Shown here piece after piece: positions 1 through 9,034 of a stretch of DNA of 64,000 nucleotides. Source of the DNA: Halomonas sp. 'Soap Lake #6' (GTDB taxonomy: Bacteria; Pseudomonadota; Gammaproteobacteria; Pseudomonadales; Halomonadaceae). Under the pieces are notes generated by a model. That model had not been told where the DNA came from. It saw only the letters and a program-made list of their open reading frames with translations, and did not search any database. Each line of letters starts with the position of its first letter. The stretch's first letter is position 1. The stretch is taken from contig NZ_CP020469.1 of NCBI RefSeq assembly GCF_003031405.1, positions 1,426,001-1,490,000 on the forward strand, written 5' to 3'. The translations under genes were made by a program, and so were the position numbers.

Positions 1-710
1 ATAGCACTGCTAACTCCCCACTTCCAGTGGCTATCAAAGGCGCTGGGGTCGTTGGGGGTATAACACAAAATCTGGTAACCATCCCGCCGCATAGCGTCTG
101 CCTGGGTGCGCTTTAAGCGCGGCCAGTGTGAATGAATGCTATAGGCCCCTACGGCTTCACACTGATGGCGCCAGTCTTTAGGCGTGCTGCCAAATAGTAC
201 ACCAAGCGCGAGTGATTCTTGGGGGGCAAGGCGGCGGCAGTGGGCAAGGGCAGTGCTATCAAATGACGATACTATCAGTCGCTCGGCAGGCAGGGCTGAT
301 AACACTTGTGGCATCACGGTATCGACAAGGGCGATAGGGTCGCGGCCTTTGTTTACCTTGATTTCTAGATTGACCCCCATTTCCAGCTCATTAAGCAGTG
401 CAAGCATCGCTTCTAGGCTTGCCATCCTTTCGCCTGTAAAGGAATCACCAAACCAGCTGCCGACATCTAAGCATTGGGCTTGTTGCCAGGTCATTGTGGC
501 AAGCTCGCAACGGCCGTCAGAGCAGCGGTTAACATCACTATCATGCCAAATGACCGGAGTGCCATCGCCTAGTAACTGCACATCTAGCTCTACCCAGGTT
601 GTACCCGCTTCATGGGCAGCTCGAACCGCAGTTAACGTATTTTCTGGCGCAGCTGCCGAATAGCCACGATGCGCTATCAGCGTGGGTAAGGTGATTGCTG
701 GATGCGTCAT
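1..710 (-). CDS. Glycerophosphodiester phosphodiesterase, C-terminus cut by window edge
   Basis: The reading frame starts at an ATG at 708-710 and runs off the left edge (236 codons visible). The N-terminus reads LIAHRGYSAAAPENT, the GDPD-family signature with catalytic His and the Glu-Asn metal-site residues, followed by ELDVQ and WHDSDVNR, which are also family motifs. The family hydrolyses glycerophosphodiesters to glycerol 3-phosphate and an alcohol. There is no signal peptide, so a cytoplasmic UgpQ-like enzyme is likely. The glycerol 3-phosphate product would feed the GlpD encoded further right; that link is inference. The missing part is only the C-terminal end of the TIM barrel. Confidence 0.9.
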   Translation of the reverse strand, partial: MTHPAITLPTLIAHRGYSAAAPENTLTAVRAAHEAGTTWVELDVQLLGDGTPVIWHDSDVNRCSDGRCELATMTWQQAQCLDVGSWFGDSFTGERMASLEAMLALLNELEMGVNLEIKVNKGRDPIALVDTVMPQVLSALPAERLIVSSFDSTALAHCRRLAPQESLALGVLFGSTPKDWRHQCEAVGAYSIHSHWPRLKRTQADAMRRDGYQILCYTPNDPSAFDSHWKWGVSSA

Positions 711-881
711 GCCACAACCTTTTAAGAGATTAATAAAGTGCTAAAAGTTTAGCATGAGTGCATGACACGAATATTGCCTCTTGATATTGCCTCTTGATAT
801 TGGCGATTGCTTGATTTATCGCTCGCGAAGCGGTTGGATAGCGGTACAAGACATGTCCAATAAATCACAGGAGCTTTGAGT

Positions 882-1859
882 ATGGCTAAGCGCATTGAGT
901 TTTCAAAAACTGGCGATTCAGATGTATTGGAGTGGGTCGATGTTGAGCCAGTAGCGCCAAGTGCCGGTGAAGTGCGTATTGCCAATAAGGCAGTGGGGCT
1001 GAACTTTATTGATATCTATTTCCGTACCGGGCTTTATCCAGTCCCTTCAATGCCCTCAGGCTTAGGTACTGAAGGAGCAGGTGTCGTAGAGAGCGTGGGC
1101 GAGGGGGTTGCTCACTTAAAAGTTGGCGACCGGGTGGCTTACGCTCAAGGCCCGCTGGGGGCATACGCCGAGCTGCATACATTGCCTGCTTCCAAAGTGG
1201 TTAAACTGCCGGATTTTATCGATTTTGATACCGCTGCTGCTAGTATGCTGAAAGGGTTAACGGTGCAATACCTACTACGCCAGACCTATGAATTAAAAGG
1301 TGGTGAAACCGTTTTGTTCCATGCGGCGGCCGGTGGTGTTGGCTCTATTGCCTGCCAATGGGCCAATGCGCTCGGCGTTAAGTTGATCGGTACCGTTAGC
1401 TCCCAGGAAAAAGCGGATCTGGCCATGGCGAACGGTGCCTGGGCAACGATTAATTACACCAAAGAGAATGTCGTAGAGCGGGTACGTGAGCTAACCAATG
1501 GCGAGATGTGCGATGTGGTCTACGACTCTGTGGGTAAAGATACCTGGGAGACGTCACTAGATTGCTTAAAACCACGGGCGTTGATGGTGAGTTTTGGTAA
1601 TGCCTCTGGACCTGTAGAGGGGGTGAATATCGGTATCCTTAACCAGAAAGGAGCGCTGTTTGTGACAAGGCCGAGCCTGAATGGCTACGCCGATACCCGC
1701 GAACGCTTGGAGATGATGTGCCAAGATTTCTTCGCCATGATTGAGAGTGGCAAGCTGAAAATTGATGTTGCAAACCGCTATCCGCTGAAGGAGGCGGGTA
1801 GCGCTCAAGATGCGCTACAGAGCCGCAAGACCACTGGTTCAACCATTCTGCTTCCCTAG
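882..1859 (+). CDS. NADPH:quinone oxidoreductase (zinc-independent MDR family)
   Basis: A 325-residue protein. ATG at 882 is chosen over the in-frame TTG at 876 because CAGGAG lies 8 bases upstream of it. The N-terminal GroES-like half (about 1-120) contains GLNFIDIYFRTGLYP and GLGTEGAGVV, typical of QOR enzymes. The Rossmann half has the nucleotide-binding run HAAAGGVGSIACQWA around residue 150. No structural or catalytic zinc cysteines are present, as expected for the quinone reductase branch. The likely role is NADPH-dependent reduction of quinones or enones in the cytoplasm. It is monocistronic and converges on the RpiR-type gene. Confidence 0.92.
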   Translation: MAKRIEFSKTGDSDVLEWVDVEPVAPSAGEVRIANKAVGLNFIDIYFRTGLYPVPSMPSGLGTEGAGVVESVGEGVAHLKVGDRVAYAQGPLGAYAELHTLPASKVVKLPDFIDFDTAAASMLKGLTVQYLLRQTYELKGGETVLFHAAAGGVGSIACQWANALGVKLIGTVSSQEKADLAMANGAWATINYTKENVVERVRELTNGEMCDVVYDSVGKDTWETSLDCLKPRALMVSFGNASGPVEGVNIGILNQKGALFVTRPSLNGYADTRERLEMMCQDFFAMIESGKLKIDVANRYPLKEAGSAQDALQSRKTTGSTILLP

Positions 1860-1889
1860 GCTTCGGGACCACTCCTCCTGGCACTCAGT

Positions 1890-1919
1890 GGCACCCGTTT
1901 CCTCATTGGAGCGGGTGCC
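1890..1919. terminator. Hairpin between convergent genes
   Basis: An 8-bp inverted repeat (GGCACCCG and CGGGTGCC) with a 14-base loop lies between the convergent quinone reductase and RpiR-type genes. No T-tract follows on either strand, so termination here is only a guess from position. Confidence 0.35.
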
Positions 1920-1936
1920 CTGACGTCATCGCAATG

Positions 1937-2833
1937 CTACTCCACGTCCACGTAAGCTCCCATTTTGCGCATCCGGCTTTCAAAGCTGGCGACGTTGTCT
2001 ACCAGTTGATCAGGTCCAAAGGCCACACACTCTGCCAATATGGCTTCGCTTAACGTAATGGCCGCAAGGATTGAAGGGAAAAAGTGTGGCGTCGTGTTGG
2101 CGACGGTAAAGGTAACACTGGCACCGGGTACCAGTGGTGAACGTAGCGTATCGGTAATCACGATGGCCTGAACGCCGTTGGCACGGGTTATTTCCAACGC
2201 TTTAACGGTTTCTGCACAGTATGGCTCGAAGCCAAATGCCACGACGAGATCTTGCTCATTGAATTGATCCAGCTCTGTTAGCAGGCCGCCTTCTAGGCCT
2301 CGTATCAGCGTTATGTCCGGCATCGCAATGCGGCCAACGTAGGCAAAGTGGTAGGCGCAGGCAAAGGTATCCCTAAATCCGACGACGGCTACCTTGCGAG
2401 CGGCCAGAATCCGATGGGCGGTATCTTTCACTCGGGCTTGATTGTCAGCGGTAAACAGGCGGCCAATATTATCGAACGCTGCATCACCTACCTCAATAAA
2501 CAGCGCATCCTCTGGCTGGCTAGCTTGATGTTTTAGCTTGCTGGCCCGCCCGCTTAGTTCAACGGGGGCGGCCTGCACGGCGGACTGAAACACCTCCCTA
2601 AACTGTTCATAGCTTTCAAAGCTAAGCCGCTTGGCTAGACGAACTAACGTCGAAGGCGTGACGGCAGCCGCTGCTGCTGTTTTGCGTATCGATTGAAAAG
2701 CCATATCCATGGGATGTTCCAGCACATAACTGGCCGCACGCTTTAGCTGGGGGCTTAGGGTGGCGTAGCTTTCAGCAAGCTGCTGATTAATCTCATCCAG
2801 GCCCGTTGGGTTTACGTGATGAGGGTCAGGCAT
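1937..2833 (-). CDS. RpiR/MurR-family transcriptional regulator (HTH plus SIS domain)
   Basis: A 298-residue protein. ATG at 2831-2833 is preferred to an upstream start at 2890 because GGGAGC lies 7-8 bases before it and the upstream 19 residues are hydrophobic and unlike the family. The N-terminal RpiR helix-turn-helix spans about residues 25-100 (YATLSPQLKRAASYVLEHP, then the recognition segment AVTPSTLVRLAKRL). The C-terminal SIS domain (about 120-270) would bind a phosphosugar or a related ligand. It is transcribed away from the enoyl-CoA hydratase/acyl-CoA synthetase genes, so it is probably their local regulator. The ligand cannot be read from sequence. Confidence 0.9.
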   Translation of the reverse strand: MPDPHHVNPTGLDEINQQLAESYATLSPQLKRAASYVLEHPMDMAFQSIRKTAAAAAVTPSTLVRLAKRLSFESYEQFREVFQSAVQAAPVELSGRASKLKHQASQPEDALFIEVGDAAFDNIGRLFTADNQARVKDTAHRILAARKVAVVGFRDTFACAYHFAYVGRIAMPDITLIRGLEGGLLTELDQFNEQDLVVAFGFEPYCAETVKALEITRANGVQAIVITDTLRSPLVPGASVTFTVANTTPHFFPSILAAITLSEAILAECVAFGPDQLVDNVASFESRMRKMGAYVDVE

Positions 2834-2940
2834 GGCGTGCTCCCATGAGTGTAATAAAACGAATGTGCCAATAATAAATGTTTTTAACACACCTGTGTTG
2901 ACTGATTTGCGCAGAATGGACTAATGTGCATGACACGTAT

Positions 2941-2967
2941 GTTTCTTTATCTTTTGTTTATAGAAAC
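2941..2967. promoter_or_regulatory. Inverted repeat in divergent promoter region
   Basis: GTTTCT and AGAAAC are separated by 15 bases in the 178-bp gap between the RpiR-type regulator and the divergent acyl-CoA cluster. The position is right for an operator of that regulator. No published RpiR site was matched. Confidence 0.3.
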
Positions 2968-3011
2968 GTTTGTTCTTTTCTGGTTCTCCGGCTTAGAGGT
3001 TTGAAAATACG

Positions 3012-3821
3012 ATGTCTCCCGTTGCCAGTGCACTGCCTTGTTATGAAACACTGCTGGTCTCCCAGCATGATCACGTGTTGGAGGTGCGCTTTAACCGCCC
3101 CGAACGACTTAATGCTGTGATCGAAGCGCTCTATCGTGAGCTATTGGATGTGCTGCACTACGCTGCCCAAGCACCTCATGTAAGAGCGGTGGTACTGACT
3201 GGCGAGGGGCGGGCGTTCTGTGTGGGGGCTGATATGAAAGCCCATGGGGGAGCAGCGCGCACACTTGTCCAGCGCCGTGCGTATTTGCAACTAGGCAATG
3301 ACGTATGTGAGGCAATTATTAAGCTGAGCAAACCCGTGGTAGCCGCTGTGAACGGCTATGCCCTGGGGGCTGGAGCGGAAATGGCGGTGTCGTGTGATTT
3401 TGTCGTGATGGCAGATGATGCCCAAATTGGTTTCCCAGAAACCAGCATTGGCACCTGTGTTGGGGGCGGTGTTTCCAAACTGCTGCCGCAACTGGTAGGG
3501 CTTACCCAAGCGCGTCGATTGCTCTATCTAGGTAATAAAATTACTGGCGTGGAGGCCGCCGCCATTGGGCTGGCGCTGGACAGCCACCCCCAAGAAAATT
3601 TACTCCAAGAAGCACTGGCGTTAGCAGGCAAGCTTGCCAATCAGGCACCTGTTTCCATCGCCATGTTAAAGCCGTTGGTAAACCGAGGTGCCCACACCAG
3701 CCTTGAGAGCCAGCTGCAGCAGGAGCTAGACGCGGTGTTTACCTGTTCTACCACTGAGGATTGGCAAGAGGGCGTTGATGCGTTTGCGGAGCGCCGCATA
3801 CCGCGCTTCCAAGGTAAGTAA
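3012..3821 (+). CDS. Enoyl-CoA hydratase/isomerase family protein
   Basis: A 269-residue crotonase-fold protein. The oxyanion-hole segments are visible as GEGRAFCVGADMKAH (about 64-78) and NGYALGAGAEMAVSCDFVV (about 114-132). The second is followed by IGFPETSIG, where the Glu sits at a family catalytic position. The family adds water to, or isomerises, 2-enoyl-CoA thioesters. It is the first gene of a three-gene set with an NDP-forming acyl-CoA synthetase and a second hydratase, which suggests breakdown of an unusual carboxylic acid through CoA thioesters. The substrate is unknown. Confidence 0.9.
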   Translation: MSPVASALPCYETLLVSQHDHVLEVRFNRPERLNAVIEALYRELLDVLHYAAQAPHVRAVVLTGEGRAFCVGADMKAHGGAARTLVQRRAYLQLGNDVCEAIIKLSKPVVAAVNGYALGAGAEMAVSCDFVVMADDAQIGFPETSIGTCVGGGVSKLLPQLVGLTQARRLLYLGNKITGVEAAAIGLALDSHPQENLLQEALALAGKLANQAPVSIAMLKPLVNRGAHTSLESQLQQELDAVFTCSTTEDWQEGVDAFAERRIPRFQGK

Positions 3822-3861
3822 TCCGACCTCTGCAAATTAATCTTTTTAAACAGGTAACACC

Positions 3862-6039
3862 ATGAATGCTATTGAAGGTCATCTTCCTTTACGCAGCCCG
3901 CTACACGCTATCTTGGCACCTACTGGCATTGCCGTGGTGGGGGCCTCCGCCGATCCTACCAAACGTGGGTATAAAGCTATGGTGGGACTGGTCAAGGGCG
4001 GCTATCGCGGCGCGATTTATCCAGTCAACCCTAAGGCCGAGGCTATTTTAGGCGTGAAGGCGTGGCCATCTATAAGTAATGTGCCAGGCAACCCTGAGCT
4101 GGCTCTGCTGTGTACCCCAGCCATCACGGTACCTGAGTTAATCGCTGAGTGTGGCCGTCGTGGGGTAAAGGGGGCGGTCATTCTAGCTAGTGGCTTTGGT
4201 GAAATTGGTGAAGAAGGCGCGGCACTGGAAGCACAGATGATGGAGGCTGCCCGCGCTCACGGTGTGCGGATTATCGGTCCCAATACCTCGGGCATGTTTA
4301 ATCTTCATCATCACATCAACCTGCTGGCGCTGGAGAATGTGACTCCTGGCGATATCGGAATTGTGTCCCAGTCGGGCAATATGCTGCTCTCACTCGCGCT
4401 TGAGGCGCAACACAATGGCCAAGTTGGCTTTAGCACCTACATTGGCCCTGGTAACCAGAGTGATATTGGCTTTAATGATTATCTGTGTTACCTGGGGGAA
4501 GACGAACATACGCGAGTAGCGACGCTGTACGTGGAAGGCTTTCGTGATGGCCGCAAGTTTTTAGACGTTGCCCGCGATGTCACTGCAATGAAACCAGTGG
4601 TGGTTTATAAGTCTGGCGCAACCGAGCAGGGCCAGAAAGCGGCTAGCTCGCATACCGGTGCGCTAGCTGGTAGCTACCAAATGACGGTTGATCTGCTGCG
4701 CCAAGCGGGGGTTAGCGTGGTCCAGTACTCCGATGAGATTCTGCCGGTAGCGGAAGGATTGGGGCGTCTGCAAAAAGCCCCCGGTAAGCGCGTTGCAGTG
4801 ATTTCCGACGGTGGTGGCCAAGCCACTATTGCCGCTGACCGTTTGGCCGAAGCAGGCCTGCAACTAGCAAATCTATCTGACGTTACGCGTGCTGCTTTAC
4901 GTAGTGTATTACTGCCCCAGGCGTCTACCGTGAATCCGGTAGATGTTGCTGGTTCTTCGGATGCTAACCCTTCGCTACTGGCCCGCTGTATTGACATTGT
5001 GATGGCAGATGAGAGTGTCGACAGCGTGTTCTTAGTGGGTATGTTTGGTGGCTATAGCTTGCGCTTCGCGGAGTCTCTATTGGGTGATGAGATGCGTGGT
5101 GCCGAAGCCATGGTTGAGCTTGCCAAGGCCAGCGAGAAGCCATTGGTGATTTACAGCCTATATGCTCCGATCAAGCCACCTGCACTAAGGCGTTTACATG
5201 AGGCAGGCTTACCGGTATATGCGTCCATTGAACACGCTGTTCGCGTGCTTGCAGCCCTGGGTGAGCGTGGGGAGTATCTTGCCAGCCGAGCTGTCCAGGT
5301 GGCTGCTGAACCAATGCAGCCTTCGGCAGCTGGGCAAGCGATGTTCAAAACAGCGAGTACTGAAGGGCGCGACTTGCTAGAGGTTGAAGCAAAAGCGTTG
5401 CTGGCCGAGCATGGTGTTGCGGTACCCGATGAGCGGTTGGTGAAGAGTGTCGATGAGTTGAGCGGGATCGCCAGTTATTTTGGTGATCAGCCACTTGCTA
5501 TGAAAGTGGTGTCGAAAGATATTCTGCATAAATCTGATGCGGGCGGAGTGAAGCTCAATCTTGTTGGTGAGGCTGCACTCAATGAGGCTTTCCAGGCGAT
5601 TAACGACAGCGCCCGGCGGTATGACCCCCGCGCCGAGGTAGCAGGAGTACTGGTTACCCCTATGGCCGCTAAGGGGGTTGAGGTGATCATTGGCATGCTA
5701 CGAGACCCGATCTTTGGTCCGGTGATGATGTTTGGACTTGGGGGGATTTTTGTCGAAGTGCTAGAGGATGTCGCGTTTCGTGCGCTGCCGCTTAGCCATG
5801 CTGATGCTGAGTCGATGATTAACCAAATCAAGGCACAAAAAGTGCTGGATGGGGTGCGCGGCGCGGAAGGAGTAGACAAGCAGGCACTGGCCGCGCTACT
5901 GGTGAAGATTTCCCGCTTGGTAGAGGCGTATCCTGGTATCCACGAGCTAGACTTGAACCCAGTTATTGCCTACCCGGAGGGCCACGCCACCGGTTATGCG
6001 ATTGTTGATGCTCGAATTATTGTGGAGCGTGACCAATGA
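3862..6039 (+). CDS. Acyl-CoA synthetase, NDP-forming (acetate-CoA ligase ADP-forming type, fused subunits)
   Basis: A 725-residue protein with the order CoA-binding domain (about 15-140, starting with APTGIAVVGASADP), succinyl-CoA-ligase-like flavodoxin domains (about 150-470, including GIVSQSGNML and the SSHTGALAG segment after the swinging-loop region), then a C-terminal ATP-grasp domain (about 500-725, with MKVVSKDILHKSDAGGVKL and ELDLNPVI). This is the fused alpha-beta architecture of ADP-forming acyl-CoA synthetases. It would activate a carboxylate to its CoA ester, or run in reverse to make ATP. Its last four bases overlap the start of the next gene (ATGA), indicating translational coupling. 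Confidence 0.92.
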   Translation: MNAIEGHLPLRSPLHAILAPTGIAVVGASADPTKRGYKAMVGLVKGGYRGAIYPVNPKAEAILGVKAWPSISNVPGNPELALLCTPAITVPELIAECGRRGVKGAVILASGFGEIGEEGAALEAQMMEAARAHGVRIIGPNTSGMFNLHHHINLLALENVTPGDIGIVSQSGNMLLSLALEAQHNGQVGFSTYIGPGNQSDIGFNDYLCYLGEDEHTRVATLYVEGFRDGRKFLDVARDVTAMKPVVVYKSGATEQGQKAASSHTGALAGSYQMTVDLLRQAGVSVVQYSDEILPVAEGLGRLQKAPGKRVAVISDGGGQATIAADRLAEAGLQLANLSDVTRAALRSVLLPQASTVNPVDVAGSSDANPSLLARCIDIVMADESVDSVFLVGMFGGYSLRFAESLLGDEMRGAEAMVELAKASEKPLVIYSLYAPIKPPALRRLHEAGLPVYASIEHAVRVLAALGERGEYLASRAVQVAAEPMQPSAAGQAMFKTASTEGRDLLEVEAKALLAEHGVAVPDERLVKSVDELSGIASYFGDQPLAMKVVSKDILHKSDAGGVKLNLVGEAALNEAFQAINDSARRYDPRAEVAGVLVTPMAAKGVEVIIGMLRDPIFGPVMMFGLGGIFVEVLEDVAFRALPLSHADAESMINQIKAQKVLDGVRGAEGVDKQALAALLVKISRLVEAYPGIHELDLNPVIAYPEGHATGYAIVDARIIVERDQ

Positions 6040-6839
6040 GCCATGCATTACCCGAGTTAGTTGATGCTACCTTGACCCTGGAAAACCGCGTAGCGACACT
6101 AACCTTAAATCGCCATGACGTGCGTAATGCGTTAACAGGTACCCAACTTGTCGATGATATTGTCGCCACCGCTGAGTGGGCGAACCGCTGCCAAGAGGTT
6201 TCCGTACTGGTGATTACCGGCGCAGGCTCCGCCTTTTGCGCCGGGGGGAATGTGAAAGATATGGCTGAGCGTGGTGGAGACTTTGCCGGCGACGTGGCTG
6301 AAGTTTCCGAGCGCTACCGCCAGGGCATACAGCGTATGCCGCTGGCGCTTGACCGGGTAGAAGTCCCCATTATCGCCGCGGTTAATGGCGCTGCCATTGG
6401 TGCAGGGTTTGATTTAGCCAATATGGCAGACATCCGTATTGCATCCAGTAAAGCCTCTTTTGGTGAAACCTTTCTGAATTTAGGGATTATTCCAGGTGAT
6501 GGTGGCGCATGGTTTATGCAGCGCCAGATAGGTTATCAACGTGCCTTCGAGTTGACGCTTTCAGGCCGGATAATTACCGCCGATGAAGCGCTAACCTATG
6601 GCGTAGTGCTGGAAGTGGTTGAGCCGGATGCGTTAATGAATGCGGCCATGACTCACGCAACACGCATTGCTGCCCAACCGCCGAAAGCAGCCCGTTTAAC
6701 CAAGCGACTGATGAAAATGGCGCCGAATATGGAGCTAAAAGGCTTTTTGGATGTTTGCGCGGTTTTCCAGGGAATGTGCCACAACGAACCGGAACATCTT
6801 GAGGCGGTGGAGCGTTTATTGGCTAGTATGAAAAAATAA
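6036..6839 (+). CDS. Enoyl-CoA hydratase/isomerase family protein
   Basis: A 267-residue crotonase-superfamily protein starting in a 4-base overlap with the acyl-CoA synthetase. The motifs GAGSAFCAGGNVKDMA (about 64-79) and NGAAIGAGFDLANMADIRIA (about 114-133) form the oxyanion hole. FGETFLNLGIIPGDGG follows. It differs clearly from the first hydratase of the cluster, so the two probably act on different CoA intermediates. A strong terminator follows, closing the operon. Confidence 0.9.
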   Translation: MSHALPELVDATLTLENRVATLTLNRHDVRNALTGTQLVDDIVATAEWANRCQEVSVLVITGAGSAFCAGGNVKDMAERGGDFAGDVAEVSERYRQGIQRMPLALDRVEVPIIAAVNGAAIGAGFDLANMADIRIASSKASFGETFLNLGIIPGDGGAWFMQRQIGYQRAFELTLSGRIITADEALTYGVVLEVVEPDALMNAAMTHATRIAAQPPKAARLTKRLMKMAPNMELKGFLDVCAVFQGMCHNEPEHLEAVERLLASMKK

Positions 6840-6866
6840 GTCAGCTATCTTGCCCATCGTTGTTGA

Positions 6867-6893
6867 AGCCTGGCTATGCCAGGCTTTTTGTTT
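6867..6893 (+). terminator. Rho-independent terminator of the acyl-CoA operon
   Basis: An 8-bp perfect stem (AGCCTGGC and GCCAGGCT) with a 3-base loop is followed by a T-rich run, 27 bases after the last hydratase stop codon. Confidence 0.9.
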
Positions 6894-7011
6894 ACTGTTT
6901 GGCAGGTGTAATTGTTTTCCGCAGCTTTCCGGTCGTATAGTCGTTGTCTACTGCGTGGCTGAATGCAGGGCGTGTTCAGTGAGCTGCCGTAACATAAGGA
7001 GATGGCAATAG

Positions 7012-8874
7012 ATGGCAATGGAAAATATAGGGCTCACCCCCAGCACGCTTGTGTTTATCGTATTGGGTTTAACCTTAGTCGCTTTTATGTGGGGGCGCTT
7101 CCGCTATGATTTAGTGGCACTCACGGCACTGCTTGGTTCCGTGATGCTTGGATTAGTGCCCGCCGAGTCTGCGTTTATGGGCTTTGGTCATCCTGCCGTT
7201 ATTACAGTGGCCGCTGTGTTAGTGATTAGTCGCGGTTTTGAACGCTCAGGCGTCGTGGACATTATTGCCAATCAAGTGCTTAAAGTAGGCGAACGGCTGC
7301 TGCTGCAGCTTTTAGTGCTGGTAGGTACCGTTGTGGTACTTTCCGGGGTAATGAATAACGTAGGCGCCTTAGCGCTATTACTACCGGTTGCAATGCGCCT
7401 TGCCCGAGAGCACAACACCTCACCCTCACTGCTGTTAATGCCATTAGCATTTGGTTCACTATTGGGAGGGTTAACTACGCTCATTGGCACGCCGCCAAAT
7501 ATTATTATTTCCGCTTACCGTGGCAGTGTAACGGGCGAGAGTTTTGGTATGTTCAGCTTTTCTCCGGTAGGGATTGTCGTAGCACTGGTCGGCCTGGTTT
7601 TTATTGTGTTAGTAGGCTGGCGCTTAACCCCAGCTCGCAGTGGGCAGGCCTCAACCGATGAGATGTTTGATACCGCGAATTACTTAGTGGAATTAAAGGT
7701 GTCTGAAGCGTCAAAAGCCAATGGGCTAACACTTCAACAACTGCGTGATGAGCTGGAAGAGACCATTCCGATACTGGCTGTAGTACGCGATGACAATCGT
7801 CGGGCGGGTTATAACTTCCATAGCGTGCTTCAGGAGGGCGATATCTTACTGCTTGAAGCTGGCCCTGATGAGTTGAAATTACTCGAAGATAAGGTGGGGT
7901 TAAGCGTTGTTGCTGAACCCGAAGAAGATCCCGAGGAAGAAAATGAGACAGCTGATAGCGATCATCTGAACGAGCAGAGTGGAAGCGATAAAAAAGCAGC
8001 TAAGCCCGTAGATACAGAAGGCCTACAGCTGATCGAAGCCGTTGTGCGTAGCGATTCGAGAATGGTCAATCGCAGCGTCCGCCAACTGAGGTTGCACCAT
8101 CAATTTGGGCTGCATTTAGTCGCCGTAGCGCGGGATGGTGGACGCTTAAAGCAGCGTTTAAAGGATATTCGCTTTCAAACCGGCGATGTACTGCTACTAC
8201 AGGGCAGTGAGAATGAAATTTCTGAAAGTTTGTCATCCCTCGGGTGTTTACCGCTTGCCAATCGTGAGCTGCACTTAGGCCAGCCCCGTAAGTTGGCAAT
8301 GTCGATAGGTATATTTGTGTTAGCCATTGTGGCCATGCTGTTCGATTTACTGCCTGCGGCGGTTGCGATGAGCACGGCGGCATTAATCTCGTTACTCATC
8401 GGCGTGCTGCCGCTGCGGGAGGGGTACCAGGCAATTGATGGCCCGGTGATTGTGCTATTGGCTGCCATGCTGCCAGTGGGAGAGGCGCTGGAGACCAGCG
8501 GTGGTGCCGGGATTATTGCCAATGGGCTGCTTAAGTTTGGTGTTGAGTGGCCGATTATCGTTTCGCTCGCAGGCCTCTTTATTCTCTCTATGTTGCTCTC
8601 TAACGTGGTGAATAATGCAGCTGCTGCGCTGTTAATGGCACCTATAGCGGCCAGTTTGGCAAGTGGCTTTGAGGTGTCGTTGGACCCCTTTTTGATGGTC
8701 GTTGCAGTAAGCGCATCCTGTGCTTTTTTAACACCTATTGGTCATCAATCGAACACGCTGGTACTAGGTCCTGGTGGTTATCGGTTTGGCGATTACTGGA
8801 AATTGGGGTTGCCGCTGTCTTTAGTGGTGCTGGTAGTCGCGATACCAATGATTCTGTTCGTGTGGCCGCTTTGA
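7012..8874 (+). CDS. SLC13-family sodium/anion symporter with two TrkA-C domains
   Basis: A 620-residue inner-membrane transporter. AAGGAG lies 10 bases before ATG 7012. An N-terminal membrane half (about 10-210) contains the SLC13/DASS signature GGLTTLIGTPPNIIIS. Two cytosolic RCK-C/TrkA-C domains (about 215-300 and 335-415) are joined by a strongly acidic linker at about 305-325. A second membrane half (about 425-620) holds SNVVNNAAAALLMAPIA and the matching LTPIGHQSNTLVLGPGGY. This layout is that of bacterial YbhI/CysZ-unrelated permeases often annotated as Na+/sulfate or dicarboxylate symporters. The substrate cannot be told from sequence. Confidence 0.9.
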   Translation: MAMENIGLTPSTLVFIVLGLTLVAFMWGRFRYDLVALTALLGSVMLGLVPAESAFMGFGHPAVITVAAVLVISRGFERSGVVDIIANQVLKVGERLLLQLLVLVGTVVVLSGVMNNVGALALLLPVAMRLAREHNTSPSLLLMPLAFGSLLGGLTTLIGTPPNIIISAYRGSVTGESFGMFSFSPVGIVVALVGLVFIVLVGWRLTPARSGQASTDEMFDTANYLVELKVSEASKANGLTLQQLRDELEETIPILAVVRDDNRRAGYNFHSVLQEGDILLLEAGPDELKLLEDKVGLSVVAEPEEDPEEENETADSDHLNEQSGSDKKAAKPVDTEGLQLIEAVVRSDSRMVNRSVRQLRLHHQFGLHLVAVARDGGRLKQRLKDIRFQTGDVLLLQGSENEISESLSSLGCLPLANRELHLGQPRKLAMSIGIFVLAIVAMLFDLLPAAVAMSTAALISLLIGVLPLREGYQAIDGPVIVLLAAMLPVGEALETSGGAGIIANGLLKFGVEWPIIVSLAGLFILSMLLSNVVNNAAAALLMAPIAASLASGFEVSLDPFLMVVAVSASCAFLTPIGHQSNTLVLGPGGYRFGDYWKLGLPLSLVVLVVAIPMILFVWPL

Positions 8875-8956
8875 TGCTGACGTTGGAAGCCTGATACGGC
8901 GGTACTACATTATTCAGCGCCCTATCTATATGTGCGGTGTTTTACTCAGTGCTGTG

Positions 8957-8983
8957 ATTTTCGCATTAGTAGGTAGCGAAAAT
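8957..8983. promoter_or_regulatory. 8-bp inverted repeat upstream of the GlpR-like gene
   Basis: ATTTTCGC and GCGAAAAT are separated by 11 bases and centred about 65 bases before the start codon of the DeoR-family gene. The TTCG/CGAA cores resemble DeoR/GlpR half-sites, so autoregulation is plausible. This is inference from position and core sequence. Confidence 0.4.
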
Positions 8984-9034
8984 TTTGCTACTCTAGACGC
9001 GCAAAAATTAACAAATAAAGAACAGGCCGGGCTT

